A DNA stretch of 64,000 nucleotides from Variovorax paradoxus_P. GTDB lineage: Bacteria; Pseudomonadota; Gammaproteobacteria; Burkholderiales; Burkholderiaceae_C. A model generated the notes under the pieces. The model was not told the origin of the DNA. It worked only from the letters and a program-made list of their open reading frames with translations, and made no database searches. The translations under genes were made by a program, and so were the position numbers. This document shows, piece after piece, positions 1-9,019 of this stretch. Every line of letters starts with the position of its first letter. Position 1 is the first letter of the stretch. The stretch lies in assembly GCF_050627025.1 (NCBI RefSeq), contig NZ_CP192472.1. One strand, given 5' to 3'.

Positions 1-837
1 GGAAGTGACATACAGCACCAGGTCGGTGGCCGTCACGCCTTCGCGCAGTTTGCCCGTGAGCTCGAAGCCCACCACGTCGGGCGTGAGCATGTAGACCGGC
101 TGGCCAAGCATGGCGGCCTCGGCCTCGATGCCGCCCACGCCCCAGCCGACCACGCCAACGCCGTTGATCATGGTGGTGTGGCTGTCGGTGCCCACCAGCG
201 AGTCGGGGTAGTACACCGGCACTTCCGCGTTGTCGCTCGAGCTCTTGTAGACGCCGCGTGCAAAGTATTCAAGATTGACCTGGTGCACGATGCCGAAGCC
301 GGGTGGCACCACGCGGAAGGTGTCGAAGGCCTGCATGCCCCATTTCATGAACTGGTAGCGCTCGTTGTTGCGCTGGAACTCCAGTTTCATGTTGAGGTCG
401 AGCGCCTTGGGCGTACCGTAGTAATCGACCATTACCGAATGGTCGACCACCAGGTCGACGGGCACCAGCGGCTCGATGGTCTTGGGCGACTTGCCGAGCT
501 TGGCGGCCACACTGCGCATTGCGGCCAGGTCGGCCAAAAGCGGCACGCCGGTAAAGTCTTGCAGCACCACGCGGGTCACGACGAAAGGAATTTCGTCGAC
601 GCGGTCTGCATTGGGCGCCCAGTGCGCCAGCTCTTCGACGTGCTTGGGCGAAACCTTCTGCCCGTCGCAGTTGCGCAGCACTGACTCGAGCACGATGCGG
701 ATGGACACCGGCAACCGGTTCACGGAGGGATATTGCTTGGCCAACTCCTTCAGGGACCAATATTTGCCGGATGCGCCGGAAGGGGTCTTGAAGGTCTTGA
801 GGGTGGACGCAAAGGCGTGCGCCGGTGCTTTGGCCAT
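1..837 (-). CDS. acnA: Aconitate hydratase A, N-terminal part (runs off window)
   Basis: TCA-cycle [4Fe-4S] enzyme interconverting citrate and isocitrate in the cytoplasm. The frame is open to the left edge, so only the first 279 residues are present and the Fe-S cysteines lie outside. Visible AcnA/IRP-type landmarks are ESVLRNCDG (51-59), DHSVMVDYYG (132-141) and GTDSHTTMING (216-226). The ATG at 837 follows AGGAG with good spacing. An acnB lies 4 kb away, so both aconitase types are encoded here. It is transcribed away from the acnB operon and is separated from it by three genes. Identity is sure; completeness cannot be judged. Confidence 0.96.
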   Translation of the reverse strand, partial: MAKAPAHAFASTLKTFKTPSGASGKYWSLKELAKQYPSVNRLPVSIRIVLESVLRNCDGQKVSPKHVEELAHWAPNADRVDEIPFVVTRVVLQDFTGVPLLADLAAMRSVAAKLGKSPKTIEPLVPVDLVVDHSVMVDYYGTPKALDLNMKLEFQRNNERYQFMKWGMQAFDTFRVVPPGFGIVHQVNLEYFARGVYKSSSDNAEVPVYYPDSLVGTDSHTTMINGVGVVGWGVGGIEAEAAMLGQPVYMLTPDVVGFELTGKLREGVTATDLVLYVTS

Positions 838-999
838 TGAGGAACTCCTGTTCGTTCGGGCTGTTCGTGGATGCACCTCAAAGATAGCAGGGATCGAAGT
901 CAGTTGTTGTAGTCGGTCTTCCCTGCAGTGCTCTCCAAGCGCCAGGGCCCTCATGGCCATGAATGCCGGGTAAATGGGCGTTGCCGGCATCCGCTGCGC

Positions 1000-1413
1000 T
1001 CAGGCCAGCGCCATGTTCGCGTTGCTACGGGTCCGGCGCAGGCCCGTCCACTGCAACTCGGCCAGCACCACCACGCACAGGGCCTGCGCCAGCACCCAGG
1101 CCATACCCAGTGCCGTAACGGCGAACAGCCCGCTCATCAGCAGCGCCACGCAAGCCACGGCCCAGCCAAAATTGCCAAACACTACCAACCCGATGAGCGT
1201 GCGGGGCGGCGTGCGACGCGTAGCCATCAAGGCCGCGGCCGCCGCATATGCCAGCAGGAATACGCCCGTGCCCATGAGCAGCGGCGCCGGCAGGCCGGTC
1301 AGCCGTGCCAGCACGCCGGTGAACGCCACCTGCAAGGCACCGGTTGCGGCACACGAAGCCGCATCGGCCCACATGACATTGGGGAGGAAACGGGGGGATG
1401 CAAAGACGGACAT
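1000..1413 (-). CDS. Small integral membrane protein, unknown function
   Basis: A 137-residue protein whose sequence is almost wholly hydrophobic, with about four predicted membrane segments (near residues 12-35, 43-62, 75-95 and 98-118) and a basic C-terminus. The ATG at 1413 was chosen because AAGGAG precedes it; longer upstream starts in the frame would run into the promoter of the divergent XRE regulator gene. No enzyme motif is visible and I do not recognise a named family. The regulator starts 133 bp away on the other strand, so this gene may be its target, which is inference only. Confidence 0.7.
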   Translation of the reverse strand: MSVFASPRFLPNVMWADAASCAATGALQVAFTGVLARLTGLPAPLLMGTGVFLLAYAAAAALMATRRTPPRTLIGLVVFGNFGWAVACVALLMSGLFAVTALGMAWVLAQALCVVVLAELQWTGLRRTRSNANMALA

Positions 1414-1546
1414 GAGTAATCTCCTTCGAGTGATACGCCGCAAGCCTGTCCTGCCGCGTTGGAGCCAATGGTTCCTAGAGGCGGGCATCGCGTCGATAAC
1501 CTCGGAGGTCATGGCGCCCCGGCCTCCGCGCGCCAGAATGCGGGCC

Positions 1547-2392
1547 ATGAACACTCCCCGCTCCCACTCGTCCAAGCCTGGCCAACCCGGCGCGCGCGAC
1601 CCGTTCGGCGCCCATCTGCGGCATTGGCGCACCCATCGCCGACTGAGCCAACTCGATCTTGCGCAGGAGGCCGAGGTTTCGACCCGCCACCTGAGCTATG
1701 TGGAAACCGGCCGTGCCGCGCCCAGCCGCGAAATGGTGCTGCGCCTTGCCGAGCGGCTCGAAGTGCCTCTGCGCGAGCGAAACGCACTGCTGGTGGCCGC
1801 GGGCTTTGCGCCGATGTACCGGCAGCGCTCGCTCGACGACCCCGCGCTGGCTTCTGCGCGGCGCGCGGTCGACCTGGTGCTGAAGGGTCACGAGCCGTTT
1901 CCCGCGCTGGCAGTCGACCGCCACTGGAATCTTGTGGCGCACAACGCGCTGGTGCCGATGCTCATGGCCGGTGCGGCGCCGGAACTGGTGCAGGCACCGA
2001 TCAACGTGCTGCGCCTGAGCCTGCACCCCGATGGGCTGGCCTCGCGCATTGCCAACCTCGCCCAGTGGCGCGCCCATCTGCTCGAACGGCTGCAGCAGCA
2101 GATTGCCGCGACAGGCGATGCCGTGCTGCAGGCCCTGCACGACGAACTCGAGGCTTACCCAACGCCGAGCGTGAGCCACGACGCGCCCGCCGCGAATGCC
2201 GAGCTGTCAGGTGTCGTGGTGCCCTTTCAGCTGGTCACTCCCAGTGGCGTGCTGAGCTTTATCAGCACCACCACCATCTTCGGCACGCCGGTGGACGTCA
2301 CCCTGCAGGAACTGGCGGTGGAGTCGTTCTTTCCTGCCGATGCGCAGACGGCTGCGGCTCTGGCTGCGCTGGCGGTGCAGCCAGCCGGTTGA
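1547..2392 (+). CDS. XRE-family transcriptional regulator with MmyB-like ligand-binding domain
   Basis: A 281-residue DNA-binding regulator. Residues about 20-80 form a Cro/CI helix-turn-helix (RLSQLDLAQEAEVSTRHLSY, then ETGRAAPSREMVLRLAERL). The rest matches the ligand-binding half found in MmyB-like regulators, with a C-terminal ESFFPAD motif. Two close ATGs exist (1538 and 1547); the second was taken and the choice is uncertain. The gene is divergent from a small membrane protein gene and convergent with fadE. Its last 95 bp overlap the 3' end of fadE on the opposite strand. The ligand is unknown. Confidence 0.85.
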   Translation: MNTPRSHSSKPGQPGARDPFGAHLRHWRTHRRLSQLDLAQEAEVSTRHLSYVETGRAAPSREMVLRLAERLEVPLRERNALLVAAGFAPMYRQRSLDDPALASARRAVDLVLKGHEPFPALAVDRHWNLVAHNALVPMLMAGAAPELVQAPINVLRLSLHPDGLASRIANLAQWRAHLLERLQQQIAATGDAVLQALHDELEAYPTPSVSHDAPAANAELSGVVVPFQLVTPSGVLSFISTTTIFGTPVDVTLQELAVESFFPADAQTAAALAALAVQPAG

Positions 2393-4559
2393 AGTCCGGC
2401 CGGGCTTTCTGCGCCGCTGGGGCCGGCCCTTCGAAATCGTCCACCTGGATCACCTTGTCGGCAGCTTTCAGGTAAGCCAGCGCAAGCGCCGGATCGGGCG
2501 CGGAGCGCGCGGCTTCTTCAAAAGAATTGGTGCGGCGCAAAACCTTGTTGAGCGCGGTGCTTGCGTCGCCCAACTGAGCGCCCAGTTCCATTGCGTGCAT
2601 CAGGTCGCGCAGCCCACCGGCGGCAGGTTCGCTGAGGTCTGGCGCCAGGCGCTCGACGATGCGCGGGTCTGTTCGCAGCAGCTCGGCAAGCGCCAACAAT
2701 TGCACGTCGCGCAGGGGCGCCAGGTGAGCGGTGCGGCGCAGAACTATCGAGCCGATCACGCGTCGGCCGGCGGTGGGCAGGTTGGCGTAAAGGTCGCGCA
2801 AGATCTTGCCTGCCTCGTCAATCTGCATCCGTATAGCGGCCTGCGCGAAAGGCAGCAACTCGGGGGCCGCATCGGCCCGGTAGCGCCATATGCATGCACT
2901 TGCAAGATACAGGTGCGCGAGCACGTCGCCCAGGCGCGCCGATAGCAGCTCCATGCGCTTGAGCTTGCCGCCGAGCATGCCCATGGCAAGGTCGGCGGTG
3001 AGCGCGTACTTGGCGCTCATGCGTGCAATCAACCGCGCCTCGCGCGCCAGCGCTTCGGGTGGCTGGCCCAGCACCGGTGCACCGAAAAGGCTGTGCCACA
3101 GGTTGGTTGCCACATGCTTGCCATGGGCGATGAGCGCCTTGCCGAGTGCTGCTTCGTCGCGCGCCTGAACCGCAGCCATTTCGCCCAGCACATGCGGATG
3201 GCAACGCACCGCGCCTTGGCCGAACACGATGAGTGCACGCGTCAGGATGTTGGCGCCCTCCACCGTAATGGCGATCGGAGCCTGCCGGTATGCCACGCCC
3301 AGCAGATTCGATGGCCCCGCAATGATGCCTTTGCCACCCAGGATGTCCATGCCGCGATTGACGGCGCGCCGCCCGGCCTCGGTGAGCTGTACCTTGAGAA
3401 TCGCGCTCGCCACGCTGGGCCGCTCGCCCTTGTCGAGCGCAGCCGCGGTGAAGCGCCGCGCTGCATCGCTTGCGTAGAGTTCAGCCGACATCTGCGCAAC
3501 CAGTCCCGCAATTGCGTGAAACTTTCCGACCGGCAGGCCGAACTGCTCGCGGATTTGCCCGTAGCCGTTGCTCACGTAGAGCGCGGTCTGCTGCATGGCC
3601 GAGCCCAGTGCCGGCAGCGAAATGGCGCGGCCCGCGGCCAGGCACTCCATCAGCATGCGCCACCCCTGCCCCACTCGCTCTTCTCCACCGATCACCCAAT
3701 CCATTGGCACGAACACCTGGCGGCCGCGAATCGGCCCGTTCATGAAGGCGCTGTCCATCGGGCGATGGCGCCGGCCGATTTCCATGCCTTCATGCGGCAC
3801 CGGAATGAGCGCGCAGGTAATGCCGAGCTCACGCTGGCCCTCGGGCCTGCTTTCGTCCACCGCGTGGAATGCCAGGCCTACAACGGTGGCCACCGGCGCG
3901 AGCGTGATGTAGCGCTTGTCGAAGTCGACCAGGAACCCGCGGGTGCGCTTGCCGCCGAATTCGCGTTCGACCACCACGCCGCGGTCCGGAATGGATGCGG
4001 CGTCCGAGCCCGCATAGGGCGATGTCAGTCCGAAGCACGGCAGGTCACGGCCATCGGCCAGGCGCGGCAGATAGTGCGCCTTTTGCGCGTCGGTCCCGTA
4101 ACGCAGCAGCAGTTCGGCCGGGCCCAGTGAATTTGGCACCATGACCGTAACCGCAGCGGCAATGTTGACGGTAGCAATGCGCGTGACCACCGTGGCGTGT
4201 GCGTAGTGGCCAAACCCCAGCCCGCCGAACTCCTCGGGGATGATCATTCCAAAGAAGCGTTTCTCCCGCAGGTAACGCCACACCTCGGGCGGCAGGTCGC
4301 GCGCTTGGTCGATGGCATGGTCGTCGAGCATGCGGCAAAGCTCGCGAACTTCGTGGTCGAGAAAGGCCTGCTCACGCTCGGTGAGCCGGTTGGGTCCCAT
4401 GGCCGAGAGCCGGTCGAAATCCGGCCGCCCCGCAAAAAGCTGCCCCTCGAAGCCGACGGTGCCGGCCTCGAGCGCTGCACGCTCCGTGTCGCCAAGCGGC
4501 GGCAGTGCCTTGGTAAACGGCTGCATGGCCCATCGGCCGATCAGGGAGGCCAGGGACAT
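2298..4559 (-). CDS. fadE: FadE-type acyl-CoA dehydrogenase
   Basis: Flavoenzyme for the first step of fatty-acid beta-oxidation, acyl-CoA to trans-2-enoyl-CoA. The 753-residue protein has acyl-CoA dehydrogenase N-terminal and middle domains (about 70-300, with FGGLGFGHYAHATVV and LTSPYAGSDAASIPD), a C-terminal helical domain with GGKGIIAGPSN, and the long C-terminal DUF1974-like region typical of FadE. It is shorter than E. coli FadE (814) because the N-terminal membrane extension is absent. The last 30 or so residues are Pro-rich and are read from DNA antisense to the XRE gene, so the end may be an extension by drift. ATG at 4559. Confidence 0.9.
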   Translation of the reverse strand: MSLASLIGRWAMQPFTKALPPLGDTERAALEAGTVGFEGQLFAGRPDFDRLSAMGPNRLTEREQAFLDHEVRELCRMLDDHAIDQARDLPPEVWRYLREKRFFGMIIPEEFGGLGFGHYAHATVVTRIATVNIAAAVTVMVPNSLGPAELLLRYGTDAQKAHYLPRLADGRDLPCFGLTSPYAGSDAASIPDRGVVVEREFGGKRTRGFLVDFDKRYITLAPVATVVGLAFHAVDESRPEGQRELGITCALIPVPHEGMEIGRRHRPMDSAFMNGPIRGRQVFVPMDWVIGGEERVGQGWRMLMECLAAGRAISLPALGSAMQQTALYVSNGYGQIREQFGLPVGKFHAIAGLVAQMSAELYASDAARRFTAAALDKGERPSVASAILKVQLTEAGRRAVNRGMDILGGKGIIAGPSNLLGVAYRQAPIAITVEGANILTRALIVFGQGAVRCHPHVLGEMAAVQARDEAALGKALIAHGKHVATNLWHSLFGAPVLGQPPEALAREARLIARMSAKYALTADLAMGMLGGKLKRMELLSARLGDVLAHLYLASACIWRYRADAAPELLPFAQAAIRMQIDEAGKILRDLYANLPTAGRRVIGSIVLRRTAHLAPLRDVQLLALAELLRTDPRIVERLAPDLSEPAAGGLRDLMHAMELGAQLGDASTALNKVLRRTNSFEEAARSAPDPALALAYLKAADKVIQVDDFEGPAPAAQKARPDFNRLAAPPAQPEPQPSAHRQERTTPPPVPAG

Positions 4560-4695
4560 GGCGCGGACTCCTTCTTTCGCTCGCGGCTAGCCGCGGATAA
4601 AAGTCCATTGTTGAGCCGGCGTGCCGGCCATCCCGGCCGGTCGAAGGCGCCCTTGGCTGTCGGAAATGAGCGCGGCCGGCGTCGGCAACAGACAT

Positions 4696-4725
4696 AAAAA
4701 AGCCCCGCCGAAGCGGGGCTTTTTC
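4696..4725 (-). terminator. Rho-independent terminator after acnB (bidirectional shape)
   Basis: Perfect GCCCCGC/GCGGGGC stem (4702-4708 and 4713-4719) with a CGAA loop, flanked by an A-run on the left and a T-run on the right. Read on the minus strand it lies 22 bp past the acnB stop and ends in a U-run, closing the mdh-acnB operon. Because it is symmetrical it could also stop plus-strand transcription. The rest of the 4560-4747 gap shows nothing else convincing. Confidence 0.92.
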
Positions 4726-4747
4726 AAGAGCGCGGGCTGTGCGCCGA

Positions 4748-7357
4748 TCAGGCGGCAACTACGGCAGGCGCAACGACGGCAGCCGCTTCCGACTTGTACT
4801 CGTCAAGCTTGTCGAAGTTGAGGTACTGGTAGATCTGGGCGCTCGATGCGTCGAGCACGCCCGTTGCTGCCATGTACTCCTCGCGCGTCGGAATGCGGCC
4901 AAGGCGTGAGCAAATGGCGGCAAGTTCGGCCGAGCCGAGGTACACGTTGGTGTTCTTGCCGAGGCGGTTCGGGAAGTTGCGCGTGCTGGTCGACATGACC
5001 GTGGCGCCTTCGCGCACCTGCGCCTGGTTGCCCATGCACAGCGAGCAGCCCGGCATTTCAGTGCGCGCACCGGCATTGCCGAAGACGCCGTAGTGGCCTT
5101 CTTCGGTGAGCTGGTGTGCGTCCATCTTGGTGGGCGGCGCAATCCACAGCTTGACCGGAATGTCGCGCTTGCCTTCGAGCAGCTTCGACGCGGCGCGGAA
5201 GTGGCCGATATTGGTCATGCACGAGCCGATGAACACTTCGTCGATCTGCGCACCGGCCACGTCCGACAGCGTCTTGACGTCGTCGGGGTCATTCGGGCAA
5301 GCCACGATCGGCTCATGGATATCGGCCAGGTCGATCTCGATGACGGCGGCATAGTCTGCGTCGTCGTCGCCCTTGAGCAACTGCGGGTCCTTGAGCCAGG
5401 CTTCCTGCGCGGCAATGCGGCGTGCCAGCGTGCGGGCGTCGGCGTAGCCCTCGGCAATCATCCACTTCATCAGCGTGATGTTGCTGTTGATGTATTCGAT
5501 GATCGGTTCCTTGTTCAGGTGCACCGTGCAGCCGGCGGCCGAGCGTTCGGCCGAGGCGTCGCTCAGCTCGAAGGCTTGCTCCACCTTCAGGTCAGGCAGG
5601 CCTTCGATCTCGAGAATGCGGCCCGAGAAGATGTTCTTCTTGCCCTTCTTCTCGACCGTGAGCAGGCCGCTCTTGATCGCGTACAGCGGAATGGCGTTGA
5701 CCAGGTCGCGCAGCGTGACGCCGGGCTGCATCTTGCCCTTGAAGCGCACGAGCACCGACTCGGGCATGTCCAGCGGCATCACGCCGGTGGCGGCCGCGAA
5801 GGCCACGAGGCCGGAGCCGGCCGGAAAGCTGATGCCAATGGGGAAGCGGGTGTGGCTGTCGCCACCCGTGCCCACGGTGTCGGGGGTGAGCAGGCGGTTG
5901 AGCCAGCTGTGGATCACGCCGTCGCCCGGACGCAGCGACACACCGCCGCGCGTGCTGATGAAGTCGGGCAGTTCGTGGTGCATCTTCACGTCCACCTTCT
6001 TGGGGTAGGCCGCGGTGTGGCAGAACGATTGCATGACCAGGTCCGCCGAGAAGCCCAGGCAGGCCAGGTCTTTCAGCTCGTCACGCGTCATCGGGCCGGT
6101 GGTGTCCTGCGAGCCTACCGAGGTCATCTTGGGTTCGCAGTAGGTGCCCGGGCGCACGCCCTGGCCTTCAGGCAGGCCGCAGGCGCGGCCGACCATCTTC
6201 TGTGCAAGCGAGAAGCCCTTCTTGGTGTCGACCGGGCTTTGCGGCAGGCGGAACAGCGTGGAAGCCGGCAGGCCCAGTGCTTCGCGCGCCTTGGCCGTGA
6301 GGCCGCGGCCGATGATCAGCGGAATGCGGCCGCCGGCGCGCACTTCGTCGAACAGCACGTCGCTCTTGACCTTGAACTCGGCAATGACCTTGCCGTCCTT
6401 CAGTGCCTTGCCTTCGTAGGGGCGCAGTTCGACCACGTCGCCCGTGTCCATCTGGCTCACGTCGAGTTCGATGGGCAGCGCGCCCGCGTCTTCCATGGTG
6501 TTGTAGAAGATCGGAGCGATCTTGGTGCCCAGGCACACGCCGCCGAAACGCTTGTTGGGAATGAACGGAATGTCGTCGCCCGTGAACCAGAGCACCGAGT
6601 TGGTGGCCGACTTGCGGCTGGAGCCCGTGCCGACCACGTCGCCCACGTAGGCAACCTGGTGGCCCTTCTGCTTCAGCGATTCGATGAACTTGACCGGACC
6701 GCGCTTGCCGTCTTCTTCAGGCTCGAACGCCGTGCCTTCACGCTTGTTCTTGAGCATGGCCAGCGCGTGCATGGGGATGTCGGGGCGCGTGGTGGCATCG
6801 GGCGCGGGCGACAGGTCGTCGGTGTTGGTTTCGCCGGGAACCTTGAAGACCGTGACGGTCAGGCTTTGCGGCACTTCGGGACGGCTGGTGAACCATTCGG
6901 CATCGGCCCAGCTTTGCAGCACGCCCTTGGCGTGGGTGTTGCCCTTGTCGGCTTTTTCCTTGACGTCGTGGAACTGGTCGAACATCAACAGGGTTTTCTT
7001 CAGGCCCTCGGCCGCCACGGCGCCAACTTCGGCGTCGTCGAGCAGGTCGATCATCGGGCTGATGTTGTAGCCGCCGAGCATGGTGCCGAGCAACTCGGTG
7101 GCGCGGGCGCGCGTGATGAACGCGTTCTTCTCGGTACCGTGGGCCACGGCCGCCAGGTAGCTCGCCTTGACCTTGGCCGCGTCGTCGACGCCGGCGGGCA
7201 CGCGATAGGTGAGCAGATCGAGCAGGAAGGCACCGTCCTTGGCGTTCGCGCTCTTGAGGAGCTCGATAGCTTCGGCGGTTTGCTTTGCGCTCAATGGCAG
7301 CGGCGGAATGCCGAGCGCGGCGCGTTCGGCAACATGGTCAACGTAGGCTTGCAACAT
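4748..7357 (-). CDS. acnB: Aconitate hydratase B / 2-methylisocitrate dehydratase
   Basis: The main vegetative aconitase of proteobacteria, a cytoplasmic [4Fe-4S] enzyme of the TCA cycle that can also act on 2-methylaconitate. The protein has 869 residues (E. coli AcnB 865). Cluster ligands are visible as GSCMTNIGHFRAA and PGCSLCMGNQAQ near the C-terminus; the N-terminal HEAT-like region peculiar to AcnB is present. The ATG at 7357 (MLQAYVDHVAER) follows a GGAG; a 21-residue upstream extension of the frame was rejected. It is the last gene of the run mdh-tam-CoA lyase-periplasmic protein-acnB and is followed by a strong terminator. Confidence 0.98.
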   Translation of the reverse strand: MLQAYVDHVAERAALGIPPLPLSAKQTAEAIELLKSANAKDGAFLLDLLTYRVPAGVDDAAKVKASYLAAVAHGTEKNAFITRARATELLGTMLGGYNISPMIDLLDDAEVGAVAAEGLKKTLLMFDQFHDVKEKADKGNTHAKGVLQSWADAEWFTSRPEVPQSLTVTVFKVPGETNTDDLSPAPDATTRPDIPMHALAMLKNKREGTAFEPEEDGKRGPVKFIESLKQKGHQVAYVGDVVGTGSSRKSATNSVLWFTGDDIPFIPNKRFGGVCLGTKIAPIFYNTMEDAGALPIELDVSQMDTGDVVELRPYEGKALKDGKVIAEFKVKSDVLFDEVRAGGRIPLIIGRGLTAKAREALGLPASTLFRLPQSPVDTKKGFSLAQKMVGRACGLPEGQGVRPGTYCEPKMTSVGSQDTTGPMTRDELKDLACLGFSADLVMQSFCHTAAYPKKVDVKMHHELPDFISTRGGVSLRPGDGVIHSWLNRLLTPDTVGTGGDSHTRFPIGISFPAGSGLVAFAAATGVMPLDMPESVLVRFKGKMQPGVTLRDLVNAIPLYAIKSGLLTVEKKGKKNIFSGRILEIEGLPDLKVEQAFELSDASAERSAAGCTVHLNKEPIIEYINSNITLMKWMIAEGYADARTLARRIAAQEAWLKDPQLLKGDDDADYAAVIEIDLADIHEPIVACPNDPDDVKTLSDVAGAQIDEVFIGSCMTNIGHFRAASKLLEGKRDIPVKLWIAPPTKMDAHQLTEEGHYGVFGNAGARTEMPGCSLCMGNQAQVREGATVMSTSTRNFPNRLGKNTNVYLGSAELAAICSRLGRIPTREEYMAATGVLDASSAQIYQYLNFDKLDEYKSEAAAVVAPAVVAA

Positions 7358-7436
7358 CTTCTTTTCTCCGGAAACTGGGCTGGCGGGCGTGCAGTGCGGC
7401 AAGCAAGAGCCGCGCCGCACCCCGTGTTTGGTACGA

Positions 7437-7988
7437 TTACTTCTTGGCCGCGTCGGCGCCTTCGAACAGGCTCTTGGGCGGGTTCTTCTTCATTTCTTCG
7501 GCAAACGCGACCTGCTCGGCCGTCTGGCATTCGTCGGCAATGCGCAGGCCCGCCTTCTGGTTCATCAGCATCGACTTGTTGCCGAGCTGCAGCCACATGG
7601 CGCCGGCGCGGGGGTCTTCGAGGCGGATGGCGCCGGTGCGGCTTTCGACCGGGTGCATGCGGTACTTCAGGCCCTTGGTCGACACGTTGAAGAAGCCGGG
7701 CTTCTTCTCGTCGGCGGCCACGGTGACGTCGGCGCCGAGTTCGCATTGGGCCTTGCCGAGCGAAACGCGCTTGGCAACCTCGAGGTCGGCGTCGGTCAGC
7801 ACGATGTTGGTTTCATCGGCAATGGGCGTCACTTCTTCGACGGCCTTGGCGGCCTTGCGCGTGACCTGCTTCTTGGGAGGAGCCTTCTTGGCTTCAGCCT
7901 TGGCGGCCGGCTTGGCAGCAGGGGTTTGCGCCGTGGCGGCAAACGGGAGCGCCAGGGCCAGGGCTGCGATCAGAGCGATTTTCTTCAT
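7437..7988 (-). CDS. Conserved-looking periplasmic protein, unknown function
   Basis: A 183-residue secreted protein. Residues 1-21 form a classic signal peptide ending in ATAQ; residues 22-50 are an Ala/Lys/Pro-rich linker; the remainder is a compact domain with LGKAQCELGADVTV and GLKYRMHPVESRTG. It contains two cysteines in the mature part, possibly a disulfide. The ATG at 7988 follows AAGGAAAC. It sits between the CoA lyase gene and acnB (79 bp before acnB), in the same direction as the TCA genes, but nothing in the sequence gives a function. I do not recognise a characterised family. Confidence 0.75.
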   Translation of the reverse strand: MKKIALIAALALALPFAATAQTPAAKPAAKAEAKKAPPKKQVTRKAAKAVEEVTPIADETNIVLTDADLEVAKRVSLGKAQCELGADVTVAADEKKPGFFNVSTKGLKYRMHPVESRTGAIRLEDPRAGAMWLQLGNKSMLMNQKAGLRIADECQTAEQVAFAEEMKKNPPKSLFEGADAAKK

Positions 7989-8020
7989 GGGATGTTTCCT
8001 TGAGGCTGGATTCGTAGGTT

Positions 8021-9019
8021 TCAGGAGGCCGCGAGTGCAAACCAGGCTTTTGCCTCTGGAGGCAACGCGCGCCCTGTTGCGTGGGCACGCGTCAGCACTT
8101 GCCAAAAATGGCGATAGCTCGCGCGGTCGTGCAATGTGCCATCAATTTGTGTCGGCGCCCAATTCGCGAGTGCGGCATTTGTAATGATTTTTGTGGCAAT
8201 TTGAATCTGGGCCTCGTCCGGCGCAAATGCCTCAAGGATGGGGCGGATCTGATTCGGATGAATGCTCCACATGCGCGTGTAGCCGAATTCAGAGGCCGCC
8301 TTGCGGGCCGCCGTGCGCATGGCGTCGGTGTTGTTGAACTCTGTGACGACGCAGTGCGAAGGCACCTTGCCGTAGGCATGCGCAGCGGATGCAATGGCCA
8401 GCTTGGCACGCACAACCAGCGGATGCGTGAATTGGCCTGCTGCCCCCATGCCGTCGGCAGGAATGGCACCGGCATGAGCGGAAACGAAGTCCATCAGGCC
8501 GAAACTCAGCGATTGCACGCGCGGATGCGCCGCAATTTCAAACGCGTTATGAACGGCCAGCGGCGACTCGATGAGCACATGCAACGGCAATGCATCGGCA
8601 TCGGCCGCTTCGAGCGCCGCCACGGCCTGCACCACGTCGGCCACAGACTCGACCTTGGGCACCATCAGGTGGCTGAGGCGGTGGCCGGCGCGCCCGGCAA
8701 TGGTGATTACGTCGCCGGCGAACGCCGGGTGATCTACAGGATGAACGCGCACGCCGACGCGCATGCCCGGCTTTGCAGCGAGCGCCAGTTCAGTGACGAG
8801 CACGGCATGGTCGGCCTCGCCGCCGACAGGAGCGCCGTCTTCGCAGTCGAGAGTGACGTCGAACACGCAGGCGCCGAACTCTTCAGCCATTTCGGCCTGG
8901 AGCGCGAGGCTCTTCTTCATGCGAGCTTCGACGCCGCTGTAGTGGTCGCACACCGGCAGCGTCACGGCACCCGCCTGTGCGCCGAGCAGCACTTGAGCAG
9001 GATGGGCTGTGTTCGTCAT
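8021..9019 (-). CDS. HpcH/HpaI aldolase / CitE-like CoA-ester lyase
   Basis: A 332-residue TIM-barrel protein of the citrate lyase beta-subunit (CitE-like) superfamily, which cleaves or forms (S)-citramalyl-, malyl- or related CoA esters with a divalent metal. Visible markers are DVTLDCEDGAP (metal/active-site acid), VPKVESVADV, LIESPLAVHNA, GLMDFVSAHAG and SIHPNQIRPI. No citDF partners are nearby, so it is not part of a citrate lyase complex. Its start codon overlaps the tam stop (ATGA), indicating translational coupling. Substrate is unknown; a role in C4/C5 acyl-CoA side metabolism of the TCA cycle is inference from position. Confidence 0.85.
   Translation of the reverse strand: MTNTAHPAQVLLGAQAGAVTLPVCDHYSGVEARMKKSLALQAEMAEEFGACVFDVTLDCEDGAPVGGEADHAVLVTELALAAKPGMRVGVRVHPVDHPAFAGDVITIAGRAGHRLSHLMVPKVESVADVVQAVAALEAADADALPLHVLIESPLAVHNAFEIAAHPRVQSLSFGLMDFVSAHAGAIPADGMGAAGQFTHPLVVRAKLAIASAAHAYGKVPSHCVVTEFNNTDAMRTAARKAASEFGYTRMWSIHPNQIRPILEAFAPDEAQIQIATKIITNAALANWAPTQIDGTLHDRASYRHFWQVLTRAHATGRALPPEAKAWFALAAS

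Noticed and set aside
5093..7690. 865-codon plus-strand frame opposite acnB
   Set aside because: It mirrors acnB; rich in His/Ala/Arg/Gly with no domain, a normal effect of high GC at third positions.
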